A stretch of DNA of 64,000 nt from positions 1 through 64,000 of the forward strand of contig NZ_JAGSHT010000005.1 in assembly GCF_019947135.1 (NCBI RefSeq). The letters run 5' to 3'. This DNA comes from Occultella gossypii (GTDB lineage Bacteria > Actinomycetota > Actinomycetes > Actinomycetales > Beutenbergiaceae). A model generated the notes under the pieces. The model did no database searches, was not told where the DNA came from, and saw only the letters and a list, made by a program, of their open reading frames with translations. Both the position numbers and the translations under genes were made by a program. Below are positions 42,657-51,313 of the stretch, in pieces (the first letter of the stretch is position 1; every line of letters starts with the position of its first letter).

Positions 42657-43627
42657 CAGACGCGTCCTTCCTGCTTGGCGGAACGGAAGTTCGCCCACAC
42701 GTACATGGCCGCCACACCGGAGGCGACCACGAACACGATCACGGCGACGGCCGCCGCCTGCTGCGGCTGGTTGAAGGACTGGAAATACTTGCTGATGTCC
42801 ACACCCAGCTGTTGCGGCGCGTTCGGACCGGTGAAGTACGGCACCGTGAACTGCCCCAGCACACCGATCGCGGTGAAGGTTCCGGCGATGATCAACGGGA
42901 TGGCGGCCATCGGCACCAGCACGCGGGCCACGATCGTTGCCGTGCCCGCGCCGGCATCGCGTGCGGCGTCGATGAGGGCATCGGGGACACCCTGCATCCC
43001 CGAGGCGGCCATCAGCAGCGCGAACGGCAGATTCACCCAGACCGAGGCGATGATCACGCCCGTCACGGTGAACCCGAAGATCGGAGCCTCGGCCCCGAAC
43101 TGTGCGAACAGGCTGCGCACGAAGCCATCGCCCGAGTAGAAGTTCAGGATCGCCCAGGAGGCGATCACGACCGGGATGAACAACGGAATCACTCCCAGGC
43201 CGGAGAGCATCGTGGACGCCCAGCCGGCCCGCAGGCGCAGCAGCACTGCGATCCCGATCGCCATGCCCAGCACCAGCAGCGTGGTGACGACCGTGACCAG
43301 CACGGTCGCCGCCAGGTCCCGCGGGAACCGGGGGTCGGCGAACAGCATCGCGTAGGCCTCGCCGGTGATGAGGCCATCGGCCGTGAACACGTCCTGGCCG
43401 ATCATGGCGGCCGTGCGGTTCAGTCCACCCGTCATGCCGAAGCTGAAGCCGACCGCCAGCAGCACCGGCACGCCGACGAACAGCAGGATCACCAGCACCG
43501 GTGGCAGCGCCATCGAGAAGCCCACCGTCGAACGGCGTCGTGACGCACGCCGCGCGGCGCTGCTCGGTCGCACCCGTTCAGGAGCCCGGGGTGCGACCGC
43601 TCCTGTTGTCTCTTCTGCTGCGGTCAC
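42656..43627 (-). CDS. ABC permease, AfuB/PotB type, first subunit
   Basis: A 323-residue permease with a basic N-terminus, the first segment ALPPVLVILLFVGVPVLLAVGF and the EAA loop LIDAARDAGAGTATIVARVLVPM. GTG at 43627 overlaps the receptor stop (GTGA). Both permeases have the D-A-G-A-G version of the EAA loop common in iron/phosphonate-type importers. Confidence 0.9.
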   Translation of the reverse strand: MTAAEETTGAVAPRAPERVRPSSAARRASRRRSTVGFSMALPPVLVILLFVGVPVLLAVGFSFGMTGGLNRTAAMIGQDVFTADGLITGEAYAMLFADPRFPRDLAATVLVTVVTTLLVLGMAIGIAVLLRLRAGWASTMLSGLGVIPLFIPVVIASWAILNFYSGDGFVRSLFAQFGAEAPIFGFTVTGVIIASVWVNLPFALLMAASGMQGVPDALIDAARDAGAGTATIVARVLVPMAAIPLIIAGTFTAIGVLGQFTVPYFTGPNAPQQLGVDISKYFQSFNQPQQAAAVAVIVFVVASGVAAMYVWANFRSAKQEGRV

Positions 43628-44790
43628 GGTACGAGCTGGTCCCAGAGGTTGGACATGTCGTCGTTGTTCTCGCTGTAGTAGCCGGGACGCAGCGCACTCG
43701 GATCAGCGTCCGCGAACTGCGCGGCGACGTCCTCGGGCAGTTCGTCGAGGGCGATCACCGGGTAGCCCGAGATCTGCTCGGCGATGATGGTCTGGCCCTC
43801 GGGGCTGAGCACGAAGTTGACGAGGTCGATCGCACCCTCGGTGTTGTCGGCAGTGCGCGGGATGCCCAGGTAGGACGCGCTACCGGTGAAACTCGGGTCG
43901 CTGATCTGTGCGTAGTGCACGTCCTCGGAGATCAGGCCGGTCTCCACGGCGGTGATGAACTGGTCGCTCCACACCGGGGCCATCGAGATGGACCCGTTCC
44001 CCAGGAGCTCCAGCACCTGCGAATTGCCGTTGGGGTAGACGCCGCCCTGGTAGACCGACGCGCCAAGCTCGGCGAGCCGATCGAAGCCCGGCGTCCAGCT
44101 CTCCTGGAGCGCCTCGTCGTAACCGACGCGCAACCCGTCCTGCTCCTCCTGGGTGAGGTAGCTGTCGAGCACCGTCGTCACGAAGGCGCCTCCGGAGCCA
44201 CCGGTGGAGGGTGAGTTGTAGGCGAACTGGCCCGGGTTGGCCTCGATCCAGGTGAGGAGCTCCTCGAGGGTGGCCGGCGGGTTGTCGATCACCGTGCTGT
44301 CGTAGGCGAGGAGCACTGACGAGGCGCGGTAGGGGATGCCGACGCCCTTGCCCGCGGTGATCGTGTTCTCGGGGACGGTGGCCAGGCCGCTGACCGTCGC
44401 AGGGTCGACCTCCAGCAACGTACCGGCCTCGGCCGCGCTGGAGATCACGAAGCCGGCGTCGACGAGGTCGAACCCGGGGTCGTCACCGGCTTCGGTCGCG
44501 GTGACGAGCTTGGCGACGGTCTGCTGGTCGTGCTCGCCGTGCAGGTCGAGCGTGACGTCCACCTGGACGTCCGGGTTCGCCTCCTCGTAGGCGGGGATGA
44601 TGCCCTGCTCCCAGAGGTCGACCAGGTTGGTGTCACCGGAGATGAAGACGGTCACGGTCGTCGTGCCTTCGCTGCCCTCGTCGGTGCCGTCGTCTCCGGC
44701 ATCGCTGGAGGAGACAGGTCCGCAGGCGGTGGCGAGCGCGACGGTGCAGATGCCGGCCAAGCCGACTGTCAGGAGACGCTTCGAGATCAC
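43624..44790 (-). CDS. ABC substrate-binding lipoprotein of the GDPD-IMPase module
   Basis: A 388-residue family 1 receptor. The signal MISKRLLTVGLAGICTVALATACGP ends in lipobox ATAC near residue 23, followed by an acidic linker. TTTVTVFISGDTNLVDLWEQG begins the mature domain. The GTG start at 44790 has GAAGGGA upstream. It is the first gene of the leftward importer operon; three LacI-type operators precede it. The ligand is predicted to be a glycerophosphodiester or sugar phosphate from the fused enzyme downstream, which is inference. Confidence 0.88.
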   Translation of the reverse strand: MISKRLLTVGLAGICTVALATACGPVSSSDAGDDGTDEGSEGTTTVTVFISGDTNLVDLWEQGIIPAYEEANPDVQVDVTLDLHGEHDQQTVAKLVTATEAGDDPGFDLVDAGFVISSAAEAGTLLEVDPATVSGLATVPENTITAGKGVGIPYRASSVLLAYDSTVIDNPPATLEELLTWIEANPGQFAYNSPSTGGSGGAFVTTVLDSYLTQEEQDGLRVGYDEALQESWTPGFDRLAELGASVYQGGVYPNGNSQVLELLGNGSISMAPVWSDQFITAVETGLISEDVHYAQISDPSFTGSASYLGIPRTADNTEGAIDLVNFVLSPEGQTIIAEQISGYPVIALDELPEDVAAQFADADPSALRPGYYSENNDDMSNLWDQLVP

Positions 44791-44833
44791 GATGATGGTT
44801 CCCTTCGATGGCGATCGAGTGGCGCTGCGACTT

Positions 44834-44853
44834 CCATCGCAACGTTGCTATGG
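44834..44853. promoter_or_regulatory. LacI-type operator 1 of the GDPD-IMPase module
   Basis: CCATCGCAACGTTGCTATGG is a 20-base palindrome with one mismatched pair, centred about 54 bases upstream of the receptor start. It has the same GCAACGTTGC core as the copies at 44918 and 44953. Confidence 0.65.
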
Positions 44854-44917
44854 AAAGCCGCGCGAGTGTCGGCCGCATGAACGCTGAGCGACGGCGAACC
44901 GTAGAGCGAAGGAACTC

Positions 44918-44933
44918 ATCGCAACGTTGCGAT
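44918..44933. promoter_or_regulatory. LacI-type operator 2, perfect palindrome
   Basis: ATCGCAACGTTGCGAT is a perfect 16-base palindrome. It is centred 82 bases from operator 1 and 35 bases from operator 3. The spacing would allow looping between the two divergent promoters. Confidence 0.7.
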
Positions 44934-44952
44934 CGACGAATCTTCAGAAGGT

Positions 44953-44968
44953 ATCGCATCGTTGCGAT
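44953..44968. promoter_or_regulatory. LacI-type operator 3, regulator-proximal
   Basis: ATCGCATCGTTGCGAT is one mismatch from the perfect palindrome at 44918-44933. It lies 31 bases before the LacI gene start, next to a TAGGGT that could be a -10 element, suggesting autorepression. Confidence 0.62.
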
Positions 44969-44999
44969 GGGCGCTAGGGTGAGCGCGTCGAAAGGGGTC

Positions 45000-46100
45000 A
45001 TGATGGCCGGTCGGGGACGCCAGGGGCGCGCGACGATCGCCGACGTGGCGGCCGCTGCCGGTGTCTCGACGTCGACGGCGTCCCTCGTCTATCGCCGTTC
45101 GGAGCGCGTCTTGCCGGACACCCGGGCCCGGATCCTGGCCGCGGCCGAGCAACTCGGCTACCAGGGCCCTGACCCCGTGGCCTCGTCGCTACGGAGCGGC
45201 CGGAGCGGGATCATCGGGATCGTCATCGCCGAACGAGTCCGGCAGGCCTTCCAGAACCCGGTCGCGGTCGCGACGATGGATGGGCTCTCGGATGTTCTCG
45301 ACGGCGAGGGGTTCGGCCAACTGTTGCTCTCGGGCGGTGCGGAGCCACCGGAGGGCCGCCCGAACCCGCTGCGGATGCTGCCGGTGGACGCCGTCGTGTT
45401 CGCCACCCGTGGTGAGGAGTTCGACCACCTGCTGCCGCTCGTGCGCGCCCGTGGCGTCCCGATCGTGGGGATCGAGGGGCCGCACGCCGAAGGAGTGATC
45501 CTGGTCGAGGTCGACGATGTCGGGGGGATGGCCGCGATGGCCGCTCACGTAGCTGAGCTGGGGCACCGCCGGGTCGGTGTCGTGATGCGCACGACCAGGC
45601 TCGGTCGTGACGGCGCACCCGGACCGGTGGAGCCGATCGGAACCCGCCTGGAGCACATCAGCAACCGGACCATCCGCGGCCGTCTCGAAGCCGTGCAGAG
45701 CGTGTTCGGCGACGCACTGCGGGTCGAGTCGGGCGGGCGTGACGTCGCCGCGGGCGCGGCCGCCGCGCTGAAACTCCTCGACCGTCCGGACCGGCCGACG
45801 GCGGTGCTCGCCCAGAACGACGCGCTCGCCGCAGGCGTCCTCCAGGCCGCAGCAACGCTCGGGCTGGAGGTCCCACGCGACCTCACGGTGACCGGTTTCG
45901 ACGGCGTCGACATGGCCTGGCTCGGTCGTCACCTGACAACCGTTCGCCAGCCGCTGCACGAACGTGGCCGCCGCGCCGGAGAACTTGTCTCGGCGCTGCT
46001 CAGAGGTGAGGACGTCCCGTCCAGCACGTTGCTACCCGTCGAGCTCATCGCGGGCGAGACGGCGGGTCCGCCTCCCGTTGACCGTCGAGCACGGCCTTGA
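45000..46100 (+). CDS. LacI-family transcriptional regulator of the GDPD-IMPase module
   Basis: A 366-residue repressor. The helix-turn-helix RATIADVAAAAGVSTSTASL begins near residue 11, and SSLRSGRSGIIGIVIAERVR marks the hinge. The effector domain carries HVAELGHRRVGVVMRT and AVLAQNDALAAGVLQAA. Tandem ATG codons at 45000 and 45003 follow AAAGGGG; either may serve. The further upstream start at 44808 would include the operators. Divergent from the importer operon, it is the probable regulator binding the three GCAACGTTGC-type palindromes. Confidence 0.91.
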   Translation: MMAGRGRQGRATIADVAAAAGVSTSTASLVYRRSERVLPDTRARILAAAEQLGYQGPDPVASSLRSGRSGIIGIVIAERVRQAFQNPVAVATMDGLSDVLDGEGFGQLLLSGGAEPPEGRPNPLRMLPVDAVVFATRGEEFDHLLPLVRARGVPIVGIEGPHAEGVILVEVDDVGGMAAMAAHVAELGHRRVGVVMRTTRLGRDGAPGPVEPIGTRLEHISNRTIRGRLEAVQSVFGDALRVESGGRDVAAGAAAALKLLDRPDRPTAVLAQNDALAAGVLQAAATLGLEVPRDLTVTGFDGVDMAWLGRHLTTVRQPLHERGRRAGELVSALLRGEDVPSSTLLPVELIAGETAGPPPVDRRARP

Positions 46101-46102
46101 CG

Positions 46103-46196
46103 GTCCCGCCCAGGCCATGGATCACGAGGTGGCCGAGCGAACTGGCGACACCGCTCCCGGCACGGCGACGGTGGCACCGGAATTAACGAGTGTCGG
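46103..46196 (-). pseudogene. Decayed fragment of a mycothiol-dependent/DinB-like gene
   Basis: Reading leftward gives LVNSGATVAVPGAVS, then after a one-base frame break SSLGHLVIHGLG. This parallels ATFAMPVGGVAGSLSHVVIHGL in the intact gene at 50726-51313, and the DNA around 46116-46146 is visibly similar to 50948-50978. The fragment is squeezed between convergent genes and overlaps both ends slightly. It is probably the remnant of a paralogue. The match is short, so this is tentative. Confidence 0.35.
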
Positions 46197-46434
46197 CATC
46201 CCGTGCGCCGTCCGAGGTCGGCTCGGCGAGCCCGAGCGAGAGGATGGTAGCGCCGATGTCCCGGAGCGAGGCGAGGACGGCGTGAAGGTGGGCCTGATCG
46301 GCAACCGGCCCGGTCAGGGTGCTGGTGCCGTCGCCATGCCGGGTGATGGCGAGGTTGCCAAGCAGGCCGGACCAGTGGTCGTCCAGGTGACCCTCGACCC
46401 GCAACCGGTAGGTGCTCGGCCCGGACGTACTCAT
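46183..46434 (-). CDS. Small conserved protein of unknown function
   Basis: An 83-residue protein: STYRLRVEGHLDDHWSGLLG, LAITRHGDGTSTLTGPVADQ and LHAVLASLRDIGATILSL. This HLDDHW...TGPV.DQA..HG/AVL..LRD pattern recurs in small actinobacterial proteins near regulators and membrane proteins; its role is unknown. ATG at 46434 has GAGGG upstream and overlaps the membrane gene stop (ATGA), so it is the last gene of that operon. Confidence 0.7.
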   Translation of the reverse strand: MSTSGPSTYRLRVEGHLDDHWSGLLGNLAITRHGDGTSTLTGPVADQAHLHAVLASLRDIGATILSLGLAEPTSDGARDADTR

Positions 46435-47150
46435 GGCAGGACCCTCGCCCGAGCGACGTGACCGTGGTGGCCGGGGCGGCGCGACCGGCGCGCGGGACTG
46501 CGCCTTCGGATGACCCACTCCGCCACGGCGAGGTTGATCACCCAGCCGGCTCCCTTGGCGAGGTCGCCGCTGACCTCCCCGGCGCCGAAGACGGCGAGGC
46601 TGATGCCCTCGGTGAAGGCCTGGGTGCCGGCGGCCAGTCCGATCGAGTAGGCGCGGATCATCCAGGCGCGGTGGGCGGGGATGTCGCGGCGCCTTACGGC
46701 CGCGAACCCGAGGATGAGGAAGGCGGCCATCGCGCTGGCGAAGACCAGCCGTGACACGTACAGCAGGTCACCGGTGCCGGGCTTGGCCGCGTACAGCAGC
46801 GTCATCCAGAGCGCGGACCCGGCGACCAGCAGTCCGGCGACCGCCAGTGCCCGGCCGGCGCGCCGGTGCCACGCGAGGTGACGGCGCCGCAGCCGCGGCA
46901 GGAACTGGAAGGCACCCACGAGGGCGTACAGGGCGGCGCCGACGATGTGCACGACCAGCGGCGCGGTGGAGGCAGCGAACCGGGCGTCGGCCGCGATCAC
47001 CTCCGGCCCACCGGCGAGCTGGACCAACCGGAGGGTACCGGCGACGAGCGGGATCGCGCTCAGCGCGATGAGGGCGACCGGGACCGGCCAGCCGGCCGCC
47101 CGGGTGGGCGCGCCGACCGGCCTGGCCGCGGTTGTCGCGGGGGCGTTCAC
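46431..47150 (-). CDS. DUF2306-family membrane protein
   Basis: A 239-residue protein with about six hydrophobic segments. Landmarks are HIVGAALYALVGAFQFLPRLRRRHLAWHRRAGR and RRRDIPAHRAWMIRAYSIGLAAGTQAF, typical of DUF2306 proteins. Histidines in the membrane-border segments (LAWHRRAGR, IPAHRAWM) could bind a cofactor, but the function is unknown. GTG at 47150 overlaps the upstream stop (GTGA). It lies between another membrane protein and a small protein in one unit. Confidence 0.8.
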   Translation of the reverse strand: MNAPATTAARPVGAPTRAAGWPVPVALIALSAIPLVAGTLRLVQLAGGPEVIAADARFAASTAPLVVHIVGAALYALVGAFQFLPRLRRRHLAWHRRAGRALAVAGLLVAGSALWMTLLYAAKPGTGDLLYVSRLVFASAMAAFLILGFAAVRRRDIPAHRAWMIRAYSIGLAAGTQAFTEGISLAVFGAGEVSGDLAKGAGWVINLAVAEWVIRRRSPARRSRRPGHHGHVARARVLP

Positions 47151-47836
47151 GGGACCGCAGGCTCACGGACCGGGGCGACGGGCGCCGTCGGGGCGGGCGA
47201 GCGGTCAAGGCTGCGCCACAGCGAGACGCCGAGGCCGATCAGGGCGATGCCGACCGGGACGGCGAGCGGCCGGTTGAACCCTTCAGGCAGCACGGCGAGG
47301 GCGGCGGTGCCCAACGTCCCTACGGCGAGCAGGATCGCGGCCCAGCGGGCCAGGATGCCGGTGCGGAACAGGGCGATGCCGAACGTGAGCCCGCCGACCA
47401 GGTAACCGACGCCGGCGAGGTTCAGCACGGTCTGCATCCCGCCGATGTCACCGGCCGGGGTGCCGCCGGCGGCGGAGACGAGCACGTCGTTGACATACCC
47501 GGGCTGGCTCCCGACCACCGTGGGCAGGACGGTCGCGGCGATGACCTCGGTGGCGAACATGGCCAGGTATCCGGCGGCGAAGAGCAGGTAGCCGACCAGG
47601 CTGAGCCATGCGGGCCACCCGACGCGGCGGCGGGTGTGCAGGTACATGCCGGTGATGCCGGCCAGCGCGAGGGCAGCCATCACCGCCTTCGCGGTGGAAC
47701 GGACCACCCACTCGGTGGTCTCGACCGAGGCCGCGACCATCGGAGGGTGGTTGATCTGGACGACGATGAAGATGGCTCCGGCGGCCGCGGCTGCGACGCC
47801 GGCGGCCTTGGTCAGGCCGGTGCTGGTGATGGTCAT
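47147..47836 (-). CDS. Multi-pass membrane protein of unknown function
   Basis: A 229-residue protein with about six hydrophobic segments (GVAAAAAGAIFIVVQINHPP first) and a tryptophan-rich AWLSLVGYLLFAAGYLAMFA. No enzyme motif is seen. ATG at 47836 has GGAG upstream; the open frame to 47932 includes the inverted repeat and is rejected. It lies 127 bases downstream of the MalT-like regulator and heads a three-gene unit, probably controlled by that regulator. Confidence 0.75.
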   Translation of the reverse strand: MTITSTGLTKAAGVAAAAAGAIFIVVQINHPPMVAASVETTEWVVRSTAKAVMAALALAGITGMYLHTRRRVGWPAWLSLVGYLLFAAGYLAMFATEVIAATVLPTVVGSQPGYVNDVLVSAAGGTPAGDIGGMQTVLNLAGVGYLVGGLTFGIALFRTGILARWAAILLAVGTLGTAALAVLPEGFNRPLAVPVGIALIGLGVSLWRSLDRSPAPTAPVAPVREPAVP

Positions 47837-47909
47837 GGCGTGCTCCGTGTGGTCCGGGCCGGGGGAGTCCGGCGATGTTCCAGACGCTACGGAGCGAGTT
47901 GGTGAGGGG

Positions 47910-47926
47910 ACATCACCAGATGATGT
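47910..47926. promoter_or_regulatory. Inverted repeat upstream of the membrane-protein unit
   Basis: ACATCACCAGATGATGT has exact 6-base arms around CCAGA and overlaps a second pair, TCACCA (47912-47917) with TGGTGA (47935-47940). It sits between the MalT-like regulator gene and the membrane genes and is a plausible binding site for that regulator. Confidence 0.4.
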
Positions 47927-47963
47927 GACCAAGGTGGTGATCGTCTGCGCCGCAGAGCTGCGG

Positions 47964-50684
47964 CTAGAGAAGGCCTTGTTCGGCGCCCCGTCGGACGGCG
48001 GCGCGGCGGGTGTTCACGTCGAGCTTGGTGAAGATGTGCTTGGTGTGGGTGCGCAGCGTGTTGACGGAGACGAAAAGCCGCTGGGCGATCTCGGGGCCGG
48101 CCAGGTCGGTCGCGAGCAGGCGCAGCACCTCGAGCTCGCGGTCGCTGAGGCGGTCGTCGGGCGGCGCGAGGTCTGGCGCCGCTTCGCCTGCCGCGTCCTG
48201 CCCGACGGCGTCCAGTAGTTCGCGCGCGAGTGCAGCCTGCTTCGGGTCGGCGACGGCGGCCCGCAACAGTTCGAGCATCGGTTCGCCCTCGTCGAGGAAC
48301 AGCCGCCGGTAGCCGGCCGGCACGCCGAGCGTCAGTGCGCGTCCGAGGTCGACGAGCGCGGCATCGAGGTCGCCGCCCGCGTGCTGGGCGAGCGCGCGAA
48401 CCACCAGCGCGTCGAGCACGCTGCCGGTGCGCCCGGCCGCGTCGGCGGCCGCCGCGAGGTGACCCAACCGGTCGGTGACGTCGCCCAGGGAAGCAGCCCC
48501 GCCGTCGGGCCGGTGGTCGGCCACCTCGAGCCGGGCCAGGGTGAGCTGGTCGAACTCGGCCAGGTAGGCGGGGTCCGCGTCGGGCGTGAGGTCCCGCCGG
48601 CGGGCCCAGTCACGGGCGTCGGCGAGCCCGCCCTGCGCGATCCGGAGGCGTGCGCGGGCCGCCGGGATCGGGTGGACGTCGGGGAAGAAGCCCGGCCGGA
48701 ACAGCGGCTCGGCGGCGTCGAGGCTCGCCACCGCGCCGGCGAGGTCCCCGCGCGCTCGCAGCAGGTGAGCCATCGCGGTATGCCAGCGGTGCCGGTTCTC
48801 CGGCAGCGACGCGCGGTCGCCGAGGTCACGGGCGGCTTGCAGGTGCGCCGCGGCGGCAGTTAGCTCGCCCTGCTCACGCAGCACGTCCGCGAGGCCGACG
48901 TGCAGGTCGCCGGTCGTCGACAGCGGCGGGTGGCTCTGGGCGACCTCGAGGGCGTGCTCGTAGAGCCGGCGCGCCTGGTCGGGTCGGCCGCGCGCCAGCC
49001 ACATCTCGGCGAGGATGACCGTGGCGCCGAGCGCATCGGCGACGTTCCCGGCCTGATGCAGGCTGCGCACCGCCTGCTCGAAGGTACCCAGCGCCGTCGG
49101 GAGGTCGCCGGCGGCCCAGGCGGCCATGCCGAGGAATCCGGCCGCGGCGCCGCGGGACATGTGGTCCTCGCCCGCCAGGTCCAGGGCGCGCCGGGCGTGT
49201 TCGAGCGTCCCGGCGATGTCCCCGCCGGCCTGGGCGAGGGAGGCGCGGTAGGCGGCGAGCAAGGAGGGAAGGGCCGCCAGCTCGCGGTCGCGGGCCTTGG
49301 CGGCGTCCGACGGCGGGGGTTGCGTCCGCGGGCTCGGCGTCTCGTCCGTGGTGGGCTGGGTGAGCGCGGCCTCGGCCGCATCCAGCCAGTCGGCGGCGCG
49401 GTCGAGGTCGCCGTCGGACAGCAGCGACCAGGCGAAGGTCGCGGCCAGCAGGGGACGGCCTCGGACCTCGGCCTCGGGCAGAGCACGCACCCACGCGCGC
49501 AGGTCGCGGTCCTCGCGGCGCCGGCGCAGGCCGGCGACGGCCAGTTCGACCAGGTCGGCCGCCTGCCCGGCGTCGCCGCCCGCGAGAGCGTGCGGGACGC
49601 CGTCGGGCAGTTGCTCGTGCGCGGCGTACCAGGCTGCGGCCGCGCGGTGCAGGCGCCGCGCCCGCTCCGGGTCCTGCGCGCCCAACCGGGCCCTGAGCGC
49701 CTCGGCGAACAGGTGGTGGTAACGGAACCAGCGGCGCTCGTCGTCGAGAGGGACGAGGAACAGGTTGGCGCGCTCGAGCTCGGCGAGGGTGGCGGCCCCG
49801 TCGGTGCGGCCGGTGAGGGCGTCGCACAGCGAACCGGTCAGGGCGCCGAGGATGGCGGTGTCGAGCAGGAACCGGGCGTTCTGATCGGGCTGGGAGTCGA
49901 GGACCTCCTCGACGAGGTAGTCGAGGACGAAGCGGTGGCTGCCGGCGAAGTCGTCGATGAACGCGTCGAGGCTGCGGGCGTCGGAGCCGATCCGGGTGCG
50001 GGCGGACAGCGCAGCGAGCTGGAGGCCGGCGGCCCAGCCCTCCGTGCGCTCCTCGAGCGCTGCGACGTGCTCGGCCGCGAGAGGCAGGTCCATGACATCG
50101 GTGAGGAACGCCGTCGCCTCGTCCTGGGTGAACCTCAGGTCGGCGGCGCGGATCTCGACGAGCTCGCCACGTGCGCGCAGCCGCGGCAACGGCAGCGGCG
50201 GGTCCACGCGGGTGGTGATCGCGAGGGTGACCTGGGGCGGCAGGTTGTCGAGAAGGAACGTGACCGCCTCGTGCGCGGGCGCGGCGTCGAGGACGTGGAA
50301 GTCGTCCAGGGCGATCACCGTGCGGCCGGGCAGGGCGTCGAGGTCGTTGATCAGGCTGGCCAGGGCAGCCTCCGGGTCGTTCTCGAGGAGCCGCGAGGCG
50401 TCGTCGCCGGTCCCCGGGCTCGCGACCTGGACGGCGGCGATCAGGTGGGTGAGGAAGCGGTGGGCGTCCGCGTCGGTGGGGTCCAGGGACAGCCAGGCGA
50501 CCCGCGCGGCGTCGGTGCCGCCGAGCCACTGGGTCATCAGGGTCGTCTTGCCGAAGCCCGCCGGCGCAGCGATCAGGACGAGGCGAGGGTTCGCCGGGCC
50601 GCGCAGGCGGTCGGTGAGGCGGGCCCGCGGGACGAGCCGGCGGCGCGAGGACGGCACGTGCAGCTTGGTGCCGAGGAGAGGCAT
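47964..50684 (-). CDS. Large ATP-binding LuxR-type regulator (MalT-like)
   Basis: A 906-residue signal-transduction ATPase. The N-terminal NTPase has Walker [16 protein letters not shown] near residue 43 and [21 protein letters not shown] as in MalT. A long tetratricopeptide-like helical middle follows (about 340-800). The C-terminal LuxR helix-turn-helix contains [36 protein letters not shown] and [14 protein letters not shown]. Such proteins bind an inducer and ATP, then activate nearby genes. ATG at 50684 starts at the standard [20 protein letters not shown]. The membrane-protein unit downstream is the likely target. Confidence 0.92.
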   Translation of the reverse strand: MPLLGTKLHVPSSRRRLVPRARLTDRLRGPANPRLVLIAAPAGFGKTTLMTQWLGGTDAARVAWLSLDPTDADAHRFLTHLIAAVQVASPGTGDDASRLLENDPEAALASLINDLDALPGRTVIALDDFHVLDAAPAHEAVTFLLDNLPPQVTLAITTRVDPPLPLPRLRARGELVEIRAADLRFTQDEATAFLTDVMDLPLAAEHVAALEERTEGWAAGLQLAALSARTRIGSDARSLDAFIDDFAGSHRFVLDYLVEEVLDSQPDQNARFLLDTAILGALTGSLCDALTGRTDGAATLAELERANLFLVPLDDERRWFRYHHLFAEALRARLGAQDPERARRLHRAAAAWYAAHEQLPDGVPHALAGGDAGQAADLVELAVAGLRRRREDRDLRAWVRALPEAEVRGRPLLAATFAWSLLSDGDLDRAADWLDAAEAALTQPTTDETPSPRTQPPPSDAAKARDRELAALPSLLAAYRASLAQAGGDIAGTLEHARRALDLAGEDHMSRGAAAGFLGMAAWAAGDLPTALGTFEQAVRSLHQAGNVADALGATVILAEMWLARGRPDQARRLYEHALEVAQSHPPLSTTGDLHVGLADVLREQGELTAAAAHLQAARDLGDRASLPENRHRWHTAMAHLLRARGDLAGAVASLDAAEPLFRPGFFPDVHPIPAARARLRIAQGGLADARDWARRRDLTPDADPAYLAEFDQLTLARLEVADHRPDGGAASLGDVTDRLGHLAAAADAAGRTGSVLDALVVRALAQHAGGDLDAALVDLGRALTLGVPAGYRRLFLDEGEPMLELLRAAVADPKQAALARELLDAVGQDAAGEAAPDLAPPDDRLSDRELEVLRLLATDLAGPEIAQRLFVSVNTLRTHTKHIFTKLDVNTRRAAVRRGAEQGLL

Positions 50685-50725
50685 GAGGACAGGCTAGGGC
50701 AGCGCGCCGGCGCAGGATCTGGTCC

Positions 50726-51313
50726 TCAGAGGGCGATGTGGCGACCGGCCAACGCGAGGACCAGCTCGGCCGCCGGCCGTTCGACGGGCCGCCCCTGGCC
50801 ATGCCGCCAGTCGAGGTCGGTGGCGCTCAGCGCCAGGCCATCGATCTCGACGCCGAACATGGTCGGCGAGGTATCAGCGAGCCCGTCGAGCACGAGGTGA
50901 GTGGCCGCCGTCGGGAAGTGGCATTCGAGCCCGAGCGGCCAGGTGGCGTCGAGCCCGTGGATGACGACGTGGCTGAGCGAGCCGGCCACCCCACCGACGG
51001 GCATCGCGAACGTCGCCATCGTGTCGCTGCGCAGGTCGGCCAGGAGCGAGTCGACCGGTAGGGCGCCGTCACGCAGGGCGAGCCGGTCGGACATGGTCTG
51101 GAAGTCGAATCCGTCCGCGGCGAGCTCGGCGGTGAAGGCGGCCTCGTCGTAGCGCGCGGCCATGGTCAGGTGCGCGATCACGTTCGCGACGGTCCAGCCC
51201 GCGCACATCGACGGCTCCCGCCAGCGGGCTTCGTCGACGCTCGCGAGAGCATCGGCGAGGGCGGCGTAGGAGGTCCCGAGGACGGGCAGCATCGCGGTGT
51301 CGACGGTGCTCAT
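50726..51313 (-). CDS. DinB-like maleylpyruvate isomerase-family (mycothiol-dependent) protein
   Basis: A 195-residue protein. The N-terminal MCAGWTVANVIAHLTMAARYDEAAF matches the MDMPI_N/DinB helix with the metal histidine, and a further histidine lies in LSHVVIHGLD. The family uses mycothiol or acts as S-transferases; most members are uncharacterised. ATG at 51313 overlaps the VOC gene stop (ATGA), placing it last in a three-gene unit with AraC and VOC genes. A broken relative lies near 46103-46196. Confidence 0.78.
   Translation of the reverse strand: MSTVDTAMLPVLGTSYAALADALASVDEARWREPSMCAGWTVANVIAHLTMAARYDEAAFTAELAADGFDFQTMSDRLALRDGALPVDSLLADLRSDTMATFAMPVGGVAGSLSHVVIHGLDATWPLGLECHFPTAATHLVLDGLADTSPTMFGVEIDGLALSATDLDWRHGQGRPVERPAAELVLALAGRHIAL

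Noticed and set aside
48900-50900. Rightward open frame of 666 codons
   Set aside because: It is antisense to the MalT-like regulator gene, whose domains are unmistakable. The residue make-up and absence of motifs mark it as a shadow.
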